NCBI GenBank assembly: GCA_958352845.1
Contig: CATWQC010000005.1
Location: 51,702-115,701, forward strand
DNA: 64,000 nt
Origin: an uncultured Collinsella sp.
GTDB taxonomy: Bacteria > Actinomycetota > Coriobacteriia > Coriobacteriales > Coriobacteriaceae
Direction of reading: 5' to 3'
The notes under the pieces are model-generated. The model was not told the DNA's origin. It saw only the letters and a program-made list of their open reading frames with translations, and made no database searches. Shown here piece by piece: positions 1 through 8,361 of the stretch (position 1 is the first letter of the stretch; each line of letters opens with the position of its first letter). The translations under genes and the position numbers were made by a program.

Positions 1-22
1 CCATTATTGCTAACCCAATCAT
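1..22 (-). CDS. PTS mannose-family IIC component, N-terminus only (truncated by window edge)
   Basis: Only the first seven codons are inside the window, reading M-I-G-L-A-I-M on the minus strand. A good ribosome site (GAAAGGAAG) lies a few bases before the ATG at 22. The identification rests on position: it directly follows the IIA and IIB genes of a mannose-family PTS, where a membrane IIC gene is expected, and the visible residues are hydrophobic. It could be another downstream gene. Confidence 0.5.
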
Positions 23-68
23 CTGACTTCCTTTCTTTCATTTCATTTGGCCGCTTGGCCAAATCCCC

Positions 69-572
69 TTATTTCCCCGCCGCCTCAATCAGACTCTTGA
101 GAGGAGTCTTGGGATTGGACGGGATAAGCTGATGGAAAACCGGAATACCCTGCTCGCAAAGCTCCTTCGCGGCCTCGAGCTCATCCGGGTTGAGCATGAT
201 CGTGGAGTTGAGGGCGACCTTGCTATCCGGATCGGACTTGTCGAAGCGGCCGACATTGGCAACGTTCACGCCCTCGATCTTGCCCGGTGCGCCTTTAACG
301 AGCTCAAGCACGTCACGCACGCAGTTGGTGAGCGCGAAGATGCGCATGGAGTCCGCACGCGGATCGTTCGCGATGCGGCAAGCATCCGGAACATCCTTGA
401 CGAGGAGCTTCTGGCCCGCCGGCGTACCCATGGAAAGCGTCATGCGAAGGGCATCGCTCTCCACGGCGTGCTTGTTGGCGACGATGATCCTGGTGGTGTT
501 GAGCTCCTTGGTCCACACCAGGGCGACCTGTCCGTGAATCAGACGGTCATCGACTCGAACCTGAACAATCAT
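69..572 (-). CDS. PTS mannose/fructose/sorbose-family IIB component
   Basis: This 167-residue cytoplasmic protein carries phosphate from IIA to the incoming sugar during PTS uptake. The N-terminal motif DDRLIHGQV is the family signature and His13 is the expected phosphorylated residue. The length is normal for a stand-alone IIB domain. It lies 31 bp after the IIA gene and just before the IIC start, so it is part of the same leftward operon. The sugar cannot be told from sequence; the aldolase upstream suggests the phosphorylated sugar feeds a ketose-bisphosphate cleavage step. Confidence 0.9.
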   Translation of the reverse strand: MIVQVRVDDRLIHGQVALVWTKELNTTRIIVANKHAVESDALRMTLSMGTPAGQKLLVKDVPDACRIANDPRADSMRIFALTNCVRDVLELVKGAPGKIEGVNVANVGRFDKSDPDSKVALNSTIMLNPDELEAAKELCEQGIPVFHQLIPSNPKTPLKSLIEAAGK

Positions 573-603
573 TGTTTCCTCTCTCCCTGCTTGTTAGTGC
601 TCT

Positions 604-1032
604 CTAATCGAAGAAGTCTCCGTCGGACCCCTCATTGTCCGCGGCCTTGCTCGGAGGCTCGACGACCTGCATCGTCGCCCTCGCCAACTCGACGCTCTGC
701 TTGATCGAATCTGCCGTGACCGGCTCGGCGCCGAGGAGCGTCTCGATCACGAGGCCGAGGTTCATACCGGTGACGTGGACGATCCCGCGCTTCTCCGGCT
801 CCATGAGGACGACCTTCTGGAAGACGGAGCCACCGTAGATGTCGGTGAAGATGACGGCCTCGTCCTCAGGGTCCACCGAGTCAATAAAGGCCTGGATGCG
901 AGGGGTGAAATCGGAGTCGTCCACGTAGCAGTCAACTGCTTCCACCATGTCCGCCATGCCGGTCAGGATCTCGATCGAGCTCCTGATTCCGCTTGCGAGG
1001 TGGCCGTGCGACGCGACAAGAACTTTTTTCAT
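604..1032 (-). CDS. PTS mannose-family IIA component
   Basis: This 142-residue protein accepts phosphate from HPr and passes it to IIB. The N-terminus MKKVLVASHGHLASG fits the IIA fold, with His9 as the likely phospho-acceptor. The central FTDIYGGS segment matches the conserved loop of the mannose IIA family. The gene starts 10 bp after the aldolase stop, with a ribosome site AGGAGAG. Together with the IIB gene it shows that IIA and IIB are separate polypeptides here, not fused as in E. coli ManX. Confidence 0.9.
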   Translation of the reverse strand: MKKVLVASHGHLASGIRSSIEILTGMADMVEAVDCYVDDSDFTPRIQAFIDSVDPEDEAVIFTDIYGGSVFQKVVLMEPEKRGIVHVTGMNLGLVIETLLGAEPVTADSIKQSVELARATMQVVEPPSKAADNEGSDGDFFD

Positions 1033-1042
1033 CGAGTCTCTC

Positions 1043-1897
1043 CTAGAGCGAATAGTGGTTAGGGTTCAGAAGCTGGATCTTGCTGGCGACGAACGCGCGC
1101 ATGTCAAGGGCGGCGTCCATCAGGAGGCCAACGCCGTTGCCGTCGTTCTTGCCGGAGTTGATGTCTTTCTCGAAGGCGCGGTACATGGAGCGGAAGTACT
1201 CCGTGGCGATGTTGAACTTGCTCATGCCGAGGTTCACGGCCTCCTGGAGCTGCTCGTCGGGGATGTCGGAGCATCCGTGCATGACGAGGGGGACGCTGAC
1301 GGCCTCCCTGCAGGCCTTGATGCGCTCCATGTCGAGGTTCGGGACCTTGACGTAGGGGCCGTGGGCGTTGCCAACGGCGATAGCGAGCGAACCGCAGCCG
1401 GTGCCCTCGACGAACTCCTCGGCGAGGTTCGGGTCGGTATAGTGGTCGCTGTTCACGAAGTCGTTGGCGTCGGAACCGTTGCCGACGTGGCCGAGCTCGG
1501 CCTCGATGTCAACGTCGAAGATCTTGGCGACCTGGACGACGTCCTTCGTGAGCTGGAAGTTCTCCTCATAGGGAAGCGAGGAGCCGTCGACCATGACGGA
1601 GGGGAAACCGGCCTTGACGCCCTTGACGGCGATCTCGTAACCAGCGGAGTGATCCTGGTGGACGGCGACGGGCACGCTCGCGCGCTCGGCGTAATAGCGG
1701 GCGGCGAAGGCGATGATGTCGAGGGCACAGTGGTCCTCGAAGCCGGGCCAGTACTGGATGATGATAGGCATGTGCTCATCCTCGGCGGCCTGGATCGCAT
1801 AACGGATGGTCTCCGTGTTGATGACGTTGATCGCGGGCACGCCATAGTGGTGCTCGGTCGCATGTTGAAGAAGCTCGTTGACCTTGATGAGAGACAT
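1043..1897 (-). CDS. Class II ketose-bisphosphate aldolase (fructose/tagatose-bisphosphate type)
   Basis: This 284-residue enzyme is a zinc-dependent class II aldolase that cleaves a ketose bisphosphate into dihydroxyacetone phosphate and an aldehyde. Visible family motifs are HQDHS (His80, Asp82, His83), the zinc-ligand segment GNAHGPY (His179) and MHGCSDIP (His207), where the usual HGG/HGA is HGC. The length fits the GatY/KbaY/FbaA family. It sits between an MFS transporter and PTS IIA in one leftward operon, so it probably handles a PTS-imported sugar, perhaps a tagatose or other ketose derivative. The substrate is not resolved. Confidence 0.88.
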   Translation of the reverse strand: MSLIKVNELLQHATEHHYGVPAINVINTETIRYAIQAAEDEHMPIIIQYWPGFEDHCALDIIAFAARYYAERASVPVAVHQDHSAGYEIAVKGVKAGFPSVMVDGSSLPYEENFQLTKDVVQVAKIFDVDIEAELGHVGNGSDANDFVNSDHYTDPNLAEEFVEGTGCGSLAIAVGNAHGPYVKVPNLDMERIKACREAVSVPLVMHGCSDIPDEQLQEAVNLGMSKFNIATEYFRSMYRAFEKDINSGKNDGNGVGLLMDAALDMRAFVASKIQLLNPNHYSL

Positions 1898-2011
1898 CTT
1901 TGTCTTCCTTTCACTTGGATAACCATTGGATTGGACAGTTCTCAGCTCGTCAGCTGGTTGAACACGAAGAGAAGCGCAAGGCAGGCAGGCGCTTGCAAAA
2001 CGCGGTGGAGC

Positions 2012-3214
2012 CTATGCGGCCGACTGGCCCTCAGGCTGTGGCGCTGCGCTTCGACGCCACAGTACGTACGCCACAAGAGCAACGACCGCAGCAATCGTTG
2101 AAGCGAGGGCGAAGGCCAGAAAACCCGCGTGCGTGCCGAGCGCGTCGCACGCCCAACCGCCAAACAGGTTCGCAACCACGACGGACAGACCGCTCTGAAC
2201 CATCGCGAAGGCGCTCTGACCTCGAGCGCGACAATCCTCGTAAGTGTGGTTGGCAATGTAGGTAACGCAGGAGTAGTAGACGGTCATGTAACTCACGCTC
2301 TGCAGCAGCTGGCCGCAGATCATGACCGGGACGATGCCGGTGCCCACGAGCACGAGCCTGAGCGCCGCCATGAAGCAGGAAAAGATCAGGAGGTTCATCT
2401 CGCCGAAGCGCCTGACCAGCTTGGAGGAAACGAGCAGGATGGGGATCTCGCTCGCAGCGGAGACCGCACTCAGGACGCCCACGAGGTTCTGACCCTCGCC
2501 AAGCTCGACCGCGTAGCGGCCCAAGAACGCCCCGATGAAGCCAATCGCGGCCGAACTGATGAAGGCGAAGACCAAGACGAAGGCGATCTCATTGCTGGTG
2601 AACAGCGAGAGGAGGCCCTTTCCGTGGGAGACCTTGGGATCGTCCGCGGCATTGGCGCGAATTCCCGCCTCGGGGAGGCGCCACATGTGAGCCGCGAAGA
2701 CCACCAGCGCGGCAGAGACCACCGCGAACTGGATTTGAGGAGCCATGTCGAGCAGCCGACCGACGATCAGGACGACGATGGCGTAGCCGATGGTGCCACC
2801 CATACGTATGCGAGAAAAGTCCAGGCCAGAGCGATCCGCGAGCTCGATGACGAGGGAGTCGCTCAGGGGCAGGAGCCCCGAGAAAAACGCCGAGAACGCA
2901 AAGGTTACGAGAAGGACCGGGACGAACGTCGACGCCAGGTAATACAGCGGAGCGAGTACCGCCGCCGCAAGGCAGAGGATCACGATGACCGCGCGGCGGC
3001 GCCCGAGCTTGTCGGCGATCGTCGACCAGAGCGGCTGGATGGCGAGCGCACACACCGGGGTCGCCGCGAGGAGGATGCCGGTCTGGGCTGCACTGAGGCC
3101 GAGGCTCGTGTAGTGAGCGGAGAGGAACGGCGAGTACACGCCCGCGCAGACCCAGTAGAGGACGTTCGCGAAGAACAGCGAAGTCATGCTTGCGTTTGTC
3201 CTGGCGTTGTGCAT
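2012..3214 (-). CDS. MFS transporter, sugar or nucleoside permease-like
   Basis: This 400-residue membrane protein has about twelve hydrophobic segments and the GRRRAV loop typical of MFS proteins between helices 2 and 3. It resembles the MFS_1-like group that includes LacY and nucleoside permeases. An upstream in-frame extension exists, but the ATG at 3214 has a clear ribosome site (AAGGGAGAAG) and is preferred. It is the first gene of the leftward PTS/aldolase operon and is divergent from the RpiR regulator. The cargo is unknown; an MFS permease next to a PTS suggests a second uptake route or export of an intermediate. Confidence 0.8.
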   Translation of the reverse strand: MHNARTNASMTSLFFANVLYWVCAGVYSPFLSAHYTSLGLSAAQTGILLAATPVCALAIQPLWSTIADKLGRRRAVIVILCLAAAVLAPLYYLASTFVPVLLVTFAFSAFFSGLLPLSDSLVIELADRSGLDFSRIRMGGTIGYAIVVLIVGRLLDMAPQIQFAVVSAALVVFAAHMWRLPEAGIRANAADDPKVSHGKGLLSLFTSNEIAFVLVFAFISSAAIGFIGAFLGRYAVELGEGQNLVGVLSAVSAASEIPILLVSSKLVRRFGEMNLLIFSCFMAALRLVLVGTGIVPVMICGQLLQSVSYMTVYYSCVTYIANHTYEDCRARGQSAFAMVQSGLSVVVANLFGGWACDALGTHAGFLAFALASTIAAVVALVAYVLWRRSAAPQPEGQSAA

Positions 3215-3514
3215 CGTGCTTCTCCCTTCTTGCTCGCCGGGTGCCTGTCTGGGCTTCGAAGTGATTCGCCATCTAGCGTGAAACGAAGTTGTGAGGCGTT
3301 GGAACAATGTTCTGTTGTTTCATCGTTTTCGTGCCGTTGTTTCACGGCTCATAAGATAGCAGCTCAAGATGAGATTGCGCCGGGGAAGCACCGATTTACC
3401 GCGAACGGTAGGAAATCAGCGGTGAAACGCTATTTCACCGCTTATGAAACATTTTGCTTTATTATCACCTCTCTTGACCTAAGATACAAAGCAAACTAGG
3501 GCCAAGGAGTAACC
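3215..3514. promoter_or_regulatory. Divergent control region between MFS/PTS operon and rpiR-type regulator
   Basis: This 300 bp gap is AT-richer than its surroundings and holds several TGAAAC/GTTTCA half-sites: near 3283, 3315, 3335, 3422, 3433 and 3443. The strongest element is a perfect inverted repeat, GCGGTGAAA-N5-TTTCACCGC, at 3419..3441. A smaller TACCG-CGAA-CGGTA hairpin lies just upstream. The layout suggests operators for the neighbouring RpiR-family protein controlling both directions; the assignment is inferred from position only. Confidence 0.55.
3419..3441. repeat. Perfect 9-5-9 palindrome, candidate RpiR operator
   Basis: The arms GCGGTGAAA and TTTCACCGC are exact reverse complements with a 5-base spacer CGCTA. 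It is centred about 85 bp upstream of the regulator start. A TATGAAAC half-site follows immediately. It shares the TATTTCACCGC string with a dispersed hairpin repeat at 8272 and 23686, so a repeat remnant is an alternative. Confidence 0.5.
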
Positions 3515-4378
3515 ATGGATAAGACAGGGGATGTGCTCAGCCACATCTGCGCAGTCATGAGCAGCCTATCCCCCTCGGAGAAGGCAATCGCAACGTATGT
3601 GCTCGACCACCCGTCGGACGTCGCAACGATGACCGTCCGCGAACTCGCCGCAGAAACCGGTACGTCACCGGCGTCTGTTTCGAGGTTCGCAAGGACGCTT
3701 GACTACCGAACCTATTCGGACATGCGTCTGGCGCTCGGCATATCCATCAGCAGGGCCTCCGGCGAGGAAAAGGCCACGGGCGGCAAGGTTACTCTGGACG
3801 ACGTCGAGGGCTCCATTAAGTACGTCCTGTCTCACAAGGTCAAGGAGCTCTCCCAAACCGCCTCGCTCATTGACTCCGATGACTTTTCGGCAGTCGTCAA
3901 TCTGCTCCACAACGCCAACCTCGTCCTGATTGCGGGCGTCGGCAACTCGATTAGCATGGGCGTAAACGCGGCGTTCAAGCTCTCACAGGTTGGAGTCAGG
4001 GCGTTTTGCCCCAGTACCACCGATGCCATGGTCTCCGCCGCAACCAGCCTCAAGGAGAATGACATCCTGCTCGTCATTTCGACGTCCGGATACTCGAAGC
4101 GCCTCGTCAACATATTCGACTCTGCCGAGGATTCGAACACCCCCATCATCATGATCACAGACAACCCAGATACGCCGCTCGCGAAGCGTGCCACGTATAT
4201 CATCCGAGCCATCTCGCGAGATCAGGCCATCACCGGAACCGAGGTCGCCTTCTCGCACAGCTCGATCAACTTCGTCATCGAGCTGCTGTTCCTCTTCCTG
4301 ACCTCTTGCTGGGATGACCCGGTAGAGTTTAACAGGATCATCTCGAAGAATCTCTTGGGAGACAGGCAATACAGCTAG
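3515..4378 (+). CDS. RpiR/MurR-family transcriptional regulator
   Basis: This 287-residue regulator has an N-terminal RpiR-type helix-turn-helix (about residues 1-80, with PSEKAIATYVL and TSPASVSRFAR) and a C-terminal SIS sugar-phosphate-binding domain (about 125-260, with GVGNSISMG and ISTSGYSK). SIS domains in this family sense phosphosugars. It is divergent from the MFS-aldolase-PTS operon and is its probable regulator. The ATG follows a strong ribosome site (AAGGAGTAACC). Confidence 0.9.
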   Translation: MDKTGDVLSHICAVMSSLSPSEKAIATYVLDHPSDVATMTVRELAAETGTSPASVSRFARTLDYRTYSDMRLALGISISRASGEEKATGGKVTLDDVEGSIKYVLSHKVKELSQTASLIDSDDFSAVVNLLHNANLVLIAGVGNSISMGVNAAFKLSQVGVRAFCPSTTDAMVSAATSLKENDILLVISTSGYSKRLVNIFDSAEDSNTPIIMITDNPDTPLAKRATYIIRAISRDQAITGTEVAFSHSSINFVIELLFLFLTSCWDDPVEFNRIISKNLLGDRQYS

Positions 4379-4427
4379 GACGACGCACACCGGCGCACCG
4401 ACGCCCAGACCGAAACGGGAGGACCCC

Positions 4428-5255
4428 TTGATAAAGCTCATCCTCGCAGACATGGACGGGACCCTGCTGCCGTTTGGCTCAAGGGTCGTATCGGAGCGCA
4501 CGCACAGCGCGATTCTTTCGGCGCTTGATGCGGACATCGCGTTCGGCCCCGCAAGCGGCCGCGACTACGCCGACCTGGCCGATGCCTTTGACGGCGACGC
4601 GCGCTGTTTCTCGACCGGCATCATGGCCAACGGAAAGAAGGTCTTCTCCAGCGGCGAACTCGTGTTCAAAAAGACGCTCTCGACGGAGGCCCTCGTCAAG
4701 CTCGATAGCGCCGTACGCCCCTACGCGGGGACGTCACTCTGGCTAGTCGCCGATGTCGATGAGACAGGCAAACGCTGCGAGCAGTTCCTCTGCGCCGTCG
4801 AGCCTGGCGACGAATTCGCCCTGGAAATCGTTAAGGACTCCGGAAGAGACATGGCGCTCGGAGACGTGCCCACGAACCGTGACGTCATCACCGCCGGCAT
4901 CTTCGTCAACGTCAGCTCCGCCCCGACGGAAGTCGTTCGGAGTCGATGCAAGGAAGCCTGCCCAGAGCTTGATTTCCCCTCGCCCGTCCCATTCTTCCTC
5001 GATGTTGTTCCGGCTGGCTGGAGCAAGGTAAACGGACTCGACGCGCTTCTCGGCAGCCTTGGGGTCACGCTGGACGAGGTCGCTTTTATCGGAGACTCGG
5101 AAAACGACGTGACGCTCCTCGAAAAGGTGCCGAACTCCTACGCAGTCGCGGGCGCGATGCCAGAGGCGAAGGCCGCGGCCCATCACCTGATCGGGGACGC
5201 AGCCGAGGACTCCGTCGCGAAGCTCATCGAACAGATTGTCCAGCAGCGAGGCTAG
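4428..5255 (+). CDS. Cof-type HAD-superfamily phosphatase
   Basis: This 275-residue protein starts at TTG, placed five bases after GGGAGGA. The N-terminal DMDGT motif (Asp8 nucleophile, Asp10) and the C-terminal GDSENDVTLL motif are those of Cof/type IIB HAD phosphatases, which hydrolyse sugar phosphates or related small phosphoesters. It lies 49 bp after the RpiR gene on the same strand and may be co-transcribed, fitting a sugar-phosphate detoxification role. The exact substrate is unknown. Confidence 0.85.
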   Translation: MIKLILADMDGTLLPFGSRVVSERTHSAILSALDADIAFGPASGRDYADLADAFDGDARCFSTGIMANGKKVFSSGELVFKKTLSTEALVKLDSAVRPYAGTSLWLVADVDETGKRCEQFLCAVEPGDEFALEIVKDSGRDMALGDVPTNRDVITAGIFVNVSSAPTEVVRSRCKEACPELDFPSPVPFFLDVVPAGWSKVNGLDALLGSLGVTLDEVAFIGDSENDVTLLEKVPNSYAVAGAMPEAKAAAHHLIGDAAEDSVAKLIEQIVQQRG

Positions 5256-5307
5256 GGTTCCGCCAGCGTGGCATGCGCCGCGTGCCTCGTCATCCGTTCG
5301 TGGCGCG

Positions 5308-5457
5308 CTACCTCGTGACGATCCAGAGCGTGGCCATCGTCGCGACGCCGATGCCTACGATGAGCGCGGCCCACAGGACGCGGACCACGAGGTTCATGTC
5401 GCCCGCCACCACCATGTCGTTCGCGTGCCAGAACCAGCTCTCGTTTCCCTTGCGCAT
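5308..5457 (-). CDS. Small hypothetical membrane protein (49 aa)
   Basis: A 49-codon ORF on the minus strand begins MRKGNESWFWHANDM and ends with a hydrophobic stretch of about 24 residues (LVVRVLWAALIVGIGVAT and onward) followed by a basic end (VTR). The ATG at 5457 is preceded by AGGGGAGAGC, a good ribosome site. No known family is recognised. The strong start signal and clear single membrane helix support a real gene; the overlapping plus-strand ORF has no such signal. It is isolated, convergent with the Cof phosphatase. Confidence 0.55.
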   Translation of the reverse strand: MRKGNESWFWHANDMVVAGDMNLVVRVLWAALIVGIGVATMATLWIVTR

Positions 5458-5675
5458 GATGCTCTCCCCTAGCCTCGATTACGCCATCTATGGCCGAGCA
5501 ATCGCAGGTCACGTGCCATGGGTTTGCCCTACGCCCAGCTTTCAGTTCCGTAAGGCGGCGGGAGCCTGTGCGAGGCCCCGAGTCCTGAGGCTGTTGCAAT
5601 GAAAATGGGAATCAAGGAGCACGCATCAATCATATGGGTTCCTTTCGAGGATAAGGGCAAACGAAGCATCCATCA

Positions 5676-5681
5676 TATAAT
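5676..5681 (+). promoter_or_regulatory. Candidate -10 box for the rlmKL-like gene
   Basis: An exact TATAAT lies 28 bp before the ATG at 5709 in a locally AT-richer stretch. No convincing -35 hexamer is visible at 16-18 bp spacing, so this is a weak prediction. The interval 5458-5708 holds nothing else recognisable. Confidence 0.4.
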
Positions 5682-5708
5682 GGAGCGACGCAATCAGAGA
5701 GGTCACCC

Positions 5709-8267
5709 ATGGAATTTTATGCAAGCTGCCCCGAGGGCTTTGAGTCCGCACTCGCCGACGAGCTTAAACGGCTCGGACTTTCGCATGTCCGCCGCCTGAA
5801 GGGCCGCGCTACGTTTGAGGGCGAGCTCGAAGAAGGCTACCGCGCCTGTCTGTGGTCGCGCCTGGCCAGCCGCGTGTTTGTGGTGCTTGGGCGCTTTGAG
5901 GCGCAGGATGCCGATGAGTTGTACGACGGCGTTTACGACATCGCCTGGGAGAACATCGTCCGCCCCGGCGCCACCATCGCCATCACCGCCCGCGGCGTGA
6001 CCGAGCAGCTGCGCAACACGCGCTTCTCGGCTCTGCGCGCCAAGGACGCGCTGTGCGACCGCCTGGCCGAGGCCACGGGTCGCCGCGCCGACGTCGATGC
6101 CGCCGATCCCGACGTTCACCTGCTGCTTTCGCTGCGCCAACGTCGCGCGAGCATCAGCCTAGACCTTTCAGGCGACCCGCTGTTCAAACGCCTGCCGCCC
6201 GCTGCAACCCGAGCCGGCGAGGGCACTCATGTGCTGCGCCCCGACTACGCCGCCTTGGTGCACGCGCAGGTCGGCTGGGCCGCACTGTGCGAGCGCGAGC
6301 TAACGGCCGACGATTACGAGAACGAAGCCCTGCCCACGCTGGTCGACGCCTCGTGCGCCGGCGGCGGCCTGCTGCTGGAGGCAGTGAATATCCTAACCGA
6401 CCGCGCCCCGGGGGCCGCCCGCGAGCGTTGGGGCTTTGAGGGCTGGCAGCTGCATGACGCTGTCCTGTGGGAGCAGCTGCGCGCCGAGGCGCGCGAGCGC
6501 GAGGCGGCAGCACGCGAGCGCCAGGCACGCATCGTTGCCGTGGATGTCGATCCCGCCGCACGCAAGACCGCTGAGCGCATGGTTACGTGTGCCGGCTACA
6601 AGCGCTTTGTCGATTTTTGCGCCGCCAAGTCCGCCACCGTACTGGACCACGCGGGCAACGTCGCCGGTGCCGCCGTGGTCGCGGATACGACCGAGACCCC
6701 GCTTTCGCTCATGCATGACGCCATGACGCTGGTCGGCGAGCTGCGCCGCGCGCCCGAACTCGCTTCGGCACCGGTCGCCGCGCTCACCCGCGACGGATTG
6801 CTGGCCCGCGCGCTCCATGCCGAGCCCGCGCGCTCCATCGCCGTCATACCCAATAACGAGGAGGCGACCGTCGAAGTCTGGCCGTCGCTCGACCACGCCG
6901 CCGCGGCATTTGAGGCTGCGACCAACGCAGATGCCGAGGAGCAGACCGCAAATGCCCAAGACGAAGCCGCCGACACCCCCATGCCCGAGCCCGCCGCCAC
7001 GCTCGACCTAGGCGACGGCAAGCCGCTGCCCGTGCTCATCCCCGAGTCGGAGCAGTTCGCCAACCGCCTGCGCAAGAACGCCCGCCTGCGTCGTAAGTGG
7101 GCCAAGCGCGAGGGCGTGAGCTGCTACCGCGTCTACGATGCCGACCTGCCCGACTACTCCGCCGCCATCGACCTGTACGAGGGATGCCCGCAGACGCCGG
7201 GCCGCTGGCTCGTCATCGCCGAATACGCCGCGCCCAAGACCATCGACCCCGCGCTGGCCCAGGCCCGCATGCTCGACATCTTGGCCATCGCGCCGCGCAT
7301 CCTGGATGTTCCGGCCGAGCACGTGCACGCCAAGGCCCGCATGCGTTCGCGCGGCGGCTCGCAGTACGGCAAGCAGGGCGCTGGCAAGGGTGGCTCGGGC
7401 GAGCGCGCCAACATCGCGCGCCGTCACCTCCCGCTCATCGAAGAGGGCGGCCTTACCTTTGCCGTCAACTTTGACGACTACCTGGATGTGGGCATCTTCC
7501 TGGACCACCGCGTCACTCGCAACCTGGTGCGTGAGCATGCCAAGCAGGCGCGCCGCTTCCTCAACCTGTTCGCCTACACCGGTACCGCCACCTGCTATGC
7601 GGCAGACGGCGGCGTCGAGGAGACCGTGACGGTCGACCTTTCCAACACCTACCTGGACTGGGCCGAGCGCAACATGCGCCAGAACGGCTTTGTGGGTCCG
7701 CAGCATCACTTTGTGCGCGACGACGTGCTCGCCTGGATTCGCGACCAGCGCCAGACGCGCAACCGCTGGGACCTGATCTTTGTCGACCCGCCCACGTTTT
7801 CGAACTCGTCCAAGATGGGCCGACGCACCTGGGATGTCCAGCGCGACCATGTTGAGCTTTTGGCCGGTGTATCGCGCCTGCTCGCACAGGGCGGACATGC
7901 CATCTTTAGCTGCAACCTGCGCGGCTTCCGCCCCGAGGCACGCAAGCTCGCACGCGCGGGCGTGGTGCTACAGGACATAACGGCGCAGACCATCCCCGAG
8001 GACTTCGCGCGCAACCAGAAGGTGCACCACTGCTACATCGTGCGCCGCCTGCCCATCGAGGACGCCATGGCCGAAGTCGGCTTTAGCGCCGAGGAAATTG
8101 CCGAGCGCGTCGAGGAACTGCGCAACCCCGAGGCGCGCAAGCCTCGTGCAGCAGCGCCTGGCCATGTGCACGCCGGCGACGGCAAGCCGCACGTCACCGG
8201 CAGCCCCTCCCCCGCCGGCAAGCCCAAAAAGAAGAAGTTCTACGCCAGCAAGCCCAAGGGCAAATAA
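5709..8267 (+). CDS. rlmL: RlmKL-like 23S rRNA methyltransferase with degenerate RlmL half
   Basis: This 852-residue protein matches RlmKL, which in E. coli makes m2G2445 (RlmL half) and m7G2069 (RlmK half) in 23S rRNA. The N-terminal ferredoxin-like and THUMP region (FYASCPEGFE onward) is followed by the RlmL methyltransferase region, then the RlmK domain. The RlmK half is intact: FAYTGTATCYA at about residue 621 and VDPPTFSNS at 692-700. The RlmL half is not: the usual DPMCGSGT SAM loop is DASCAGGG (213-220), and where NPPYG is expected the sequence reads ADTTETP (325-331). It is about 150 residues longer than E. coli RlmKL, with an acidic linker near 405-435 and a basic C-terminal tail. 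Probably only the RlmK activity remains. Confidence 0.85.
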   Translation: MEFYASCPEGFESALADELKRLGLSHVRRLKGRATFEGELEEGYRACLWSRLASRVFVVLGRFEAQDADELYDGVYDIAWENIVRPGATIAITARGVTEQLRNTRFSALRAKDALCDRLAEATGRRADVDAADPDVHLLLSLRQRRASISLDLSGDPLFKRLPPAATRAGEGTHVLRPDYAALVHAQVGWAALCERELTADDYENEALPTLVDASCAGGGLLLEAVNILTDRAPGAARERWGFEGWQLHDAVLWEQLRAEAREREAAARERQARIVAVDVDPAARKTAERMVTCAGYKRFVDFCAAKSATVLDHAGNVAGAAVVADTTETPLSLMHDAMTLVGELRRAPELASAPVAALTRDGLLARALHAEPARSIAVIPNNEEATVEVWPSLDHAAAAFEAATNADAEEQTANAQDEAADTPMPEPAATLDLGDGKPLPVLIPESEQFANRLRKNARLRRKWAKREGVSCYRVYDADLPDYSAAIDLYEGCPQTPGRWLVIAEYAAPKTIDPALAQARMLDILAIAPRILDVPAEHVHAKARMRSRGGSQYGKQGAGKGGSGERANIARRHLPLIEEGGLTFAVNFDDYLDVGIFLDHRVTRNLVREHAKQARRFLNLFAYTGTATCYAADGGVEETVTVDLSNTYLDWAERNMRQNGFVGPQHHFVRDDVLAWIRDQRQTRNRWDLIFVDPPTFSNSSKMGRRTWDVQRDHVELLAGVSRLLAQGGHAIFSCNLRGFRPEARKLARAGVVLQDITAQTIPEDFARNQKVHHCYIVRRLPIEDAMAEVGFSAEEIAERVEELRNPEARKPRAAAPGHVHAGDGKPHVTGSPSPAGKPKKKKFYASKPKGK

Positions 8268-8271
8268 CAAA

Positions 8272-8350
8272 GTTGCGGTGGAATACGGACTGTTTTGCCT
8301 GGAATTAGGCAAATTTAGACCGTATTTCACCGCAACTCATAGTGGGATGG
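8272..8350. repeat. Dispersed hairpin repeat, copy 1 (GTTGCGGTGGAATACGG family)
   Basis: Arms at 8272..8288 and 8320..8336 pair at 16 of 17 positions around a loop containing TTAGGCAAATTTA. The same arms and a similar tail (GGGATGG) recur at 23686. It sits immediately after the rlmKL stop codon and convergent with kdpE, where it may also end transcription. Confidence 0.75.
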
Positions 8351-8361
8351 CGGATGCCGGC

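Noticed and set aside
947..2101. Long plus-strand ORF (384 codons) over the aldolase region
   Set aside because: It lies antisense to a clearly recognised aldolase and has low-complexity Val/Asp/Gly composition, an effect of high GC in the opposite strand.
5273..5602. Plus-strand ORF of 109 codons after the Cof phosphatase
   Set aside because: No ribosome site or family; the opposite strand holds a small ORF with strong start signals.
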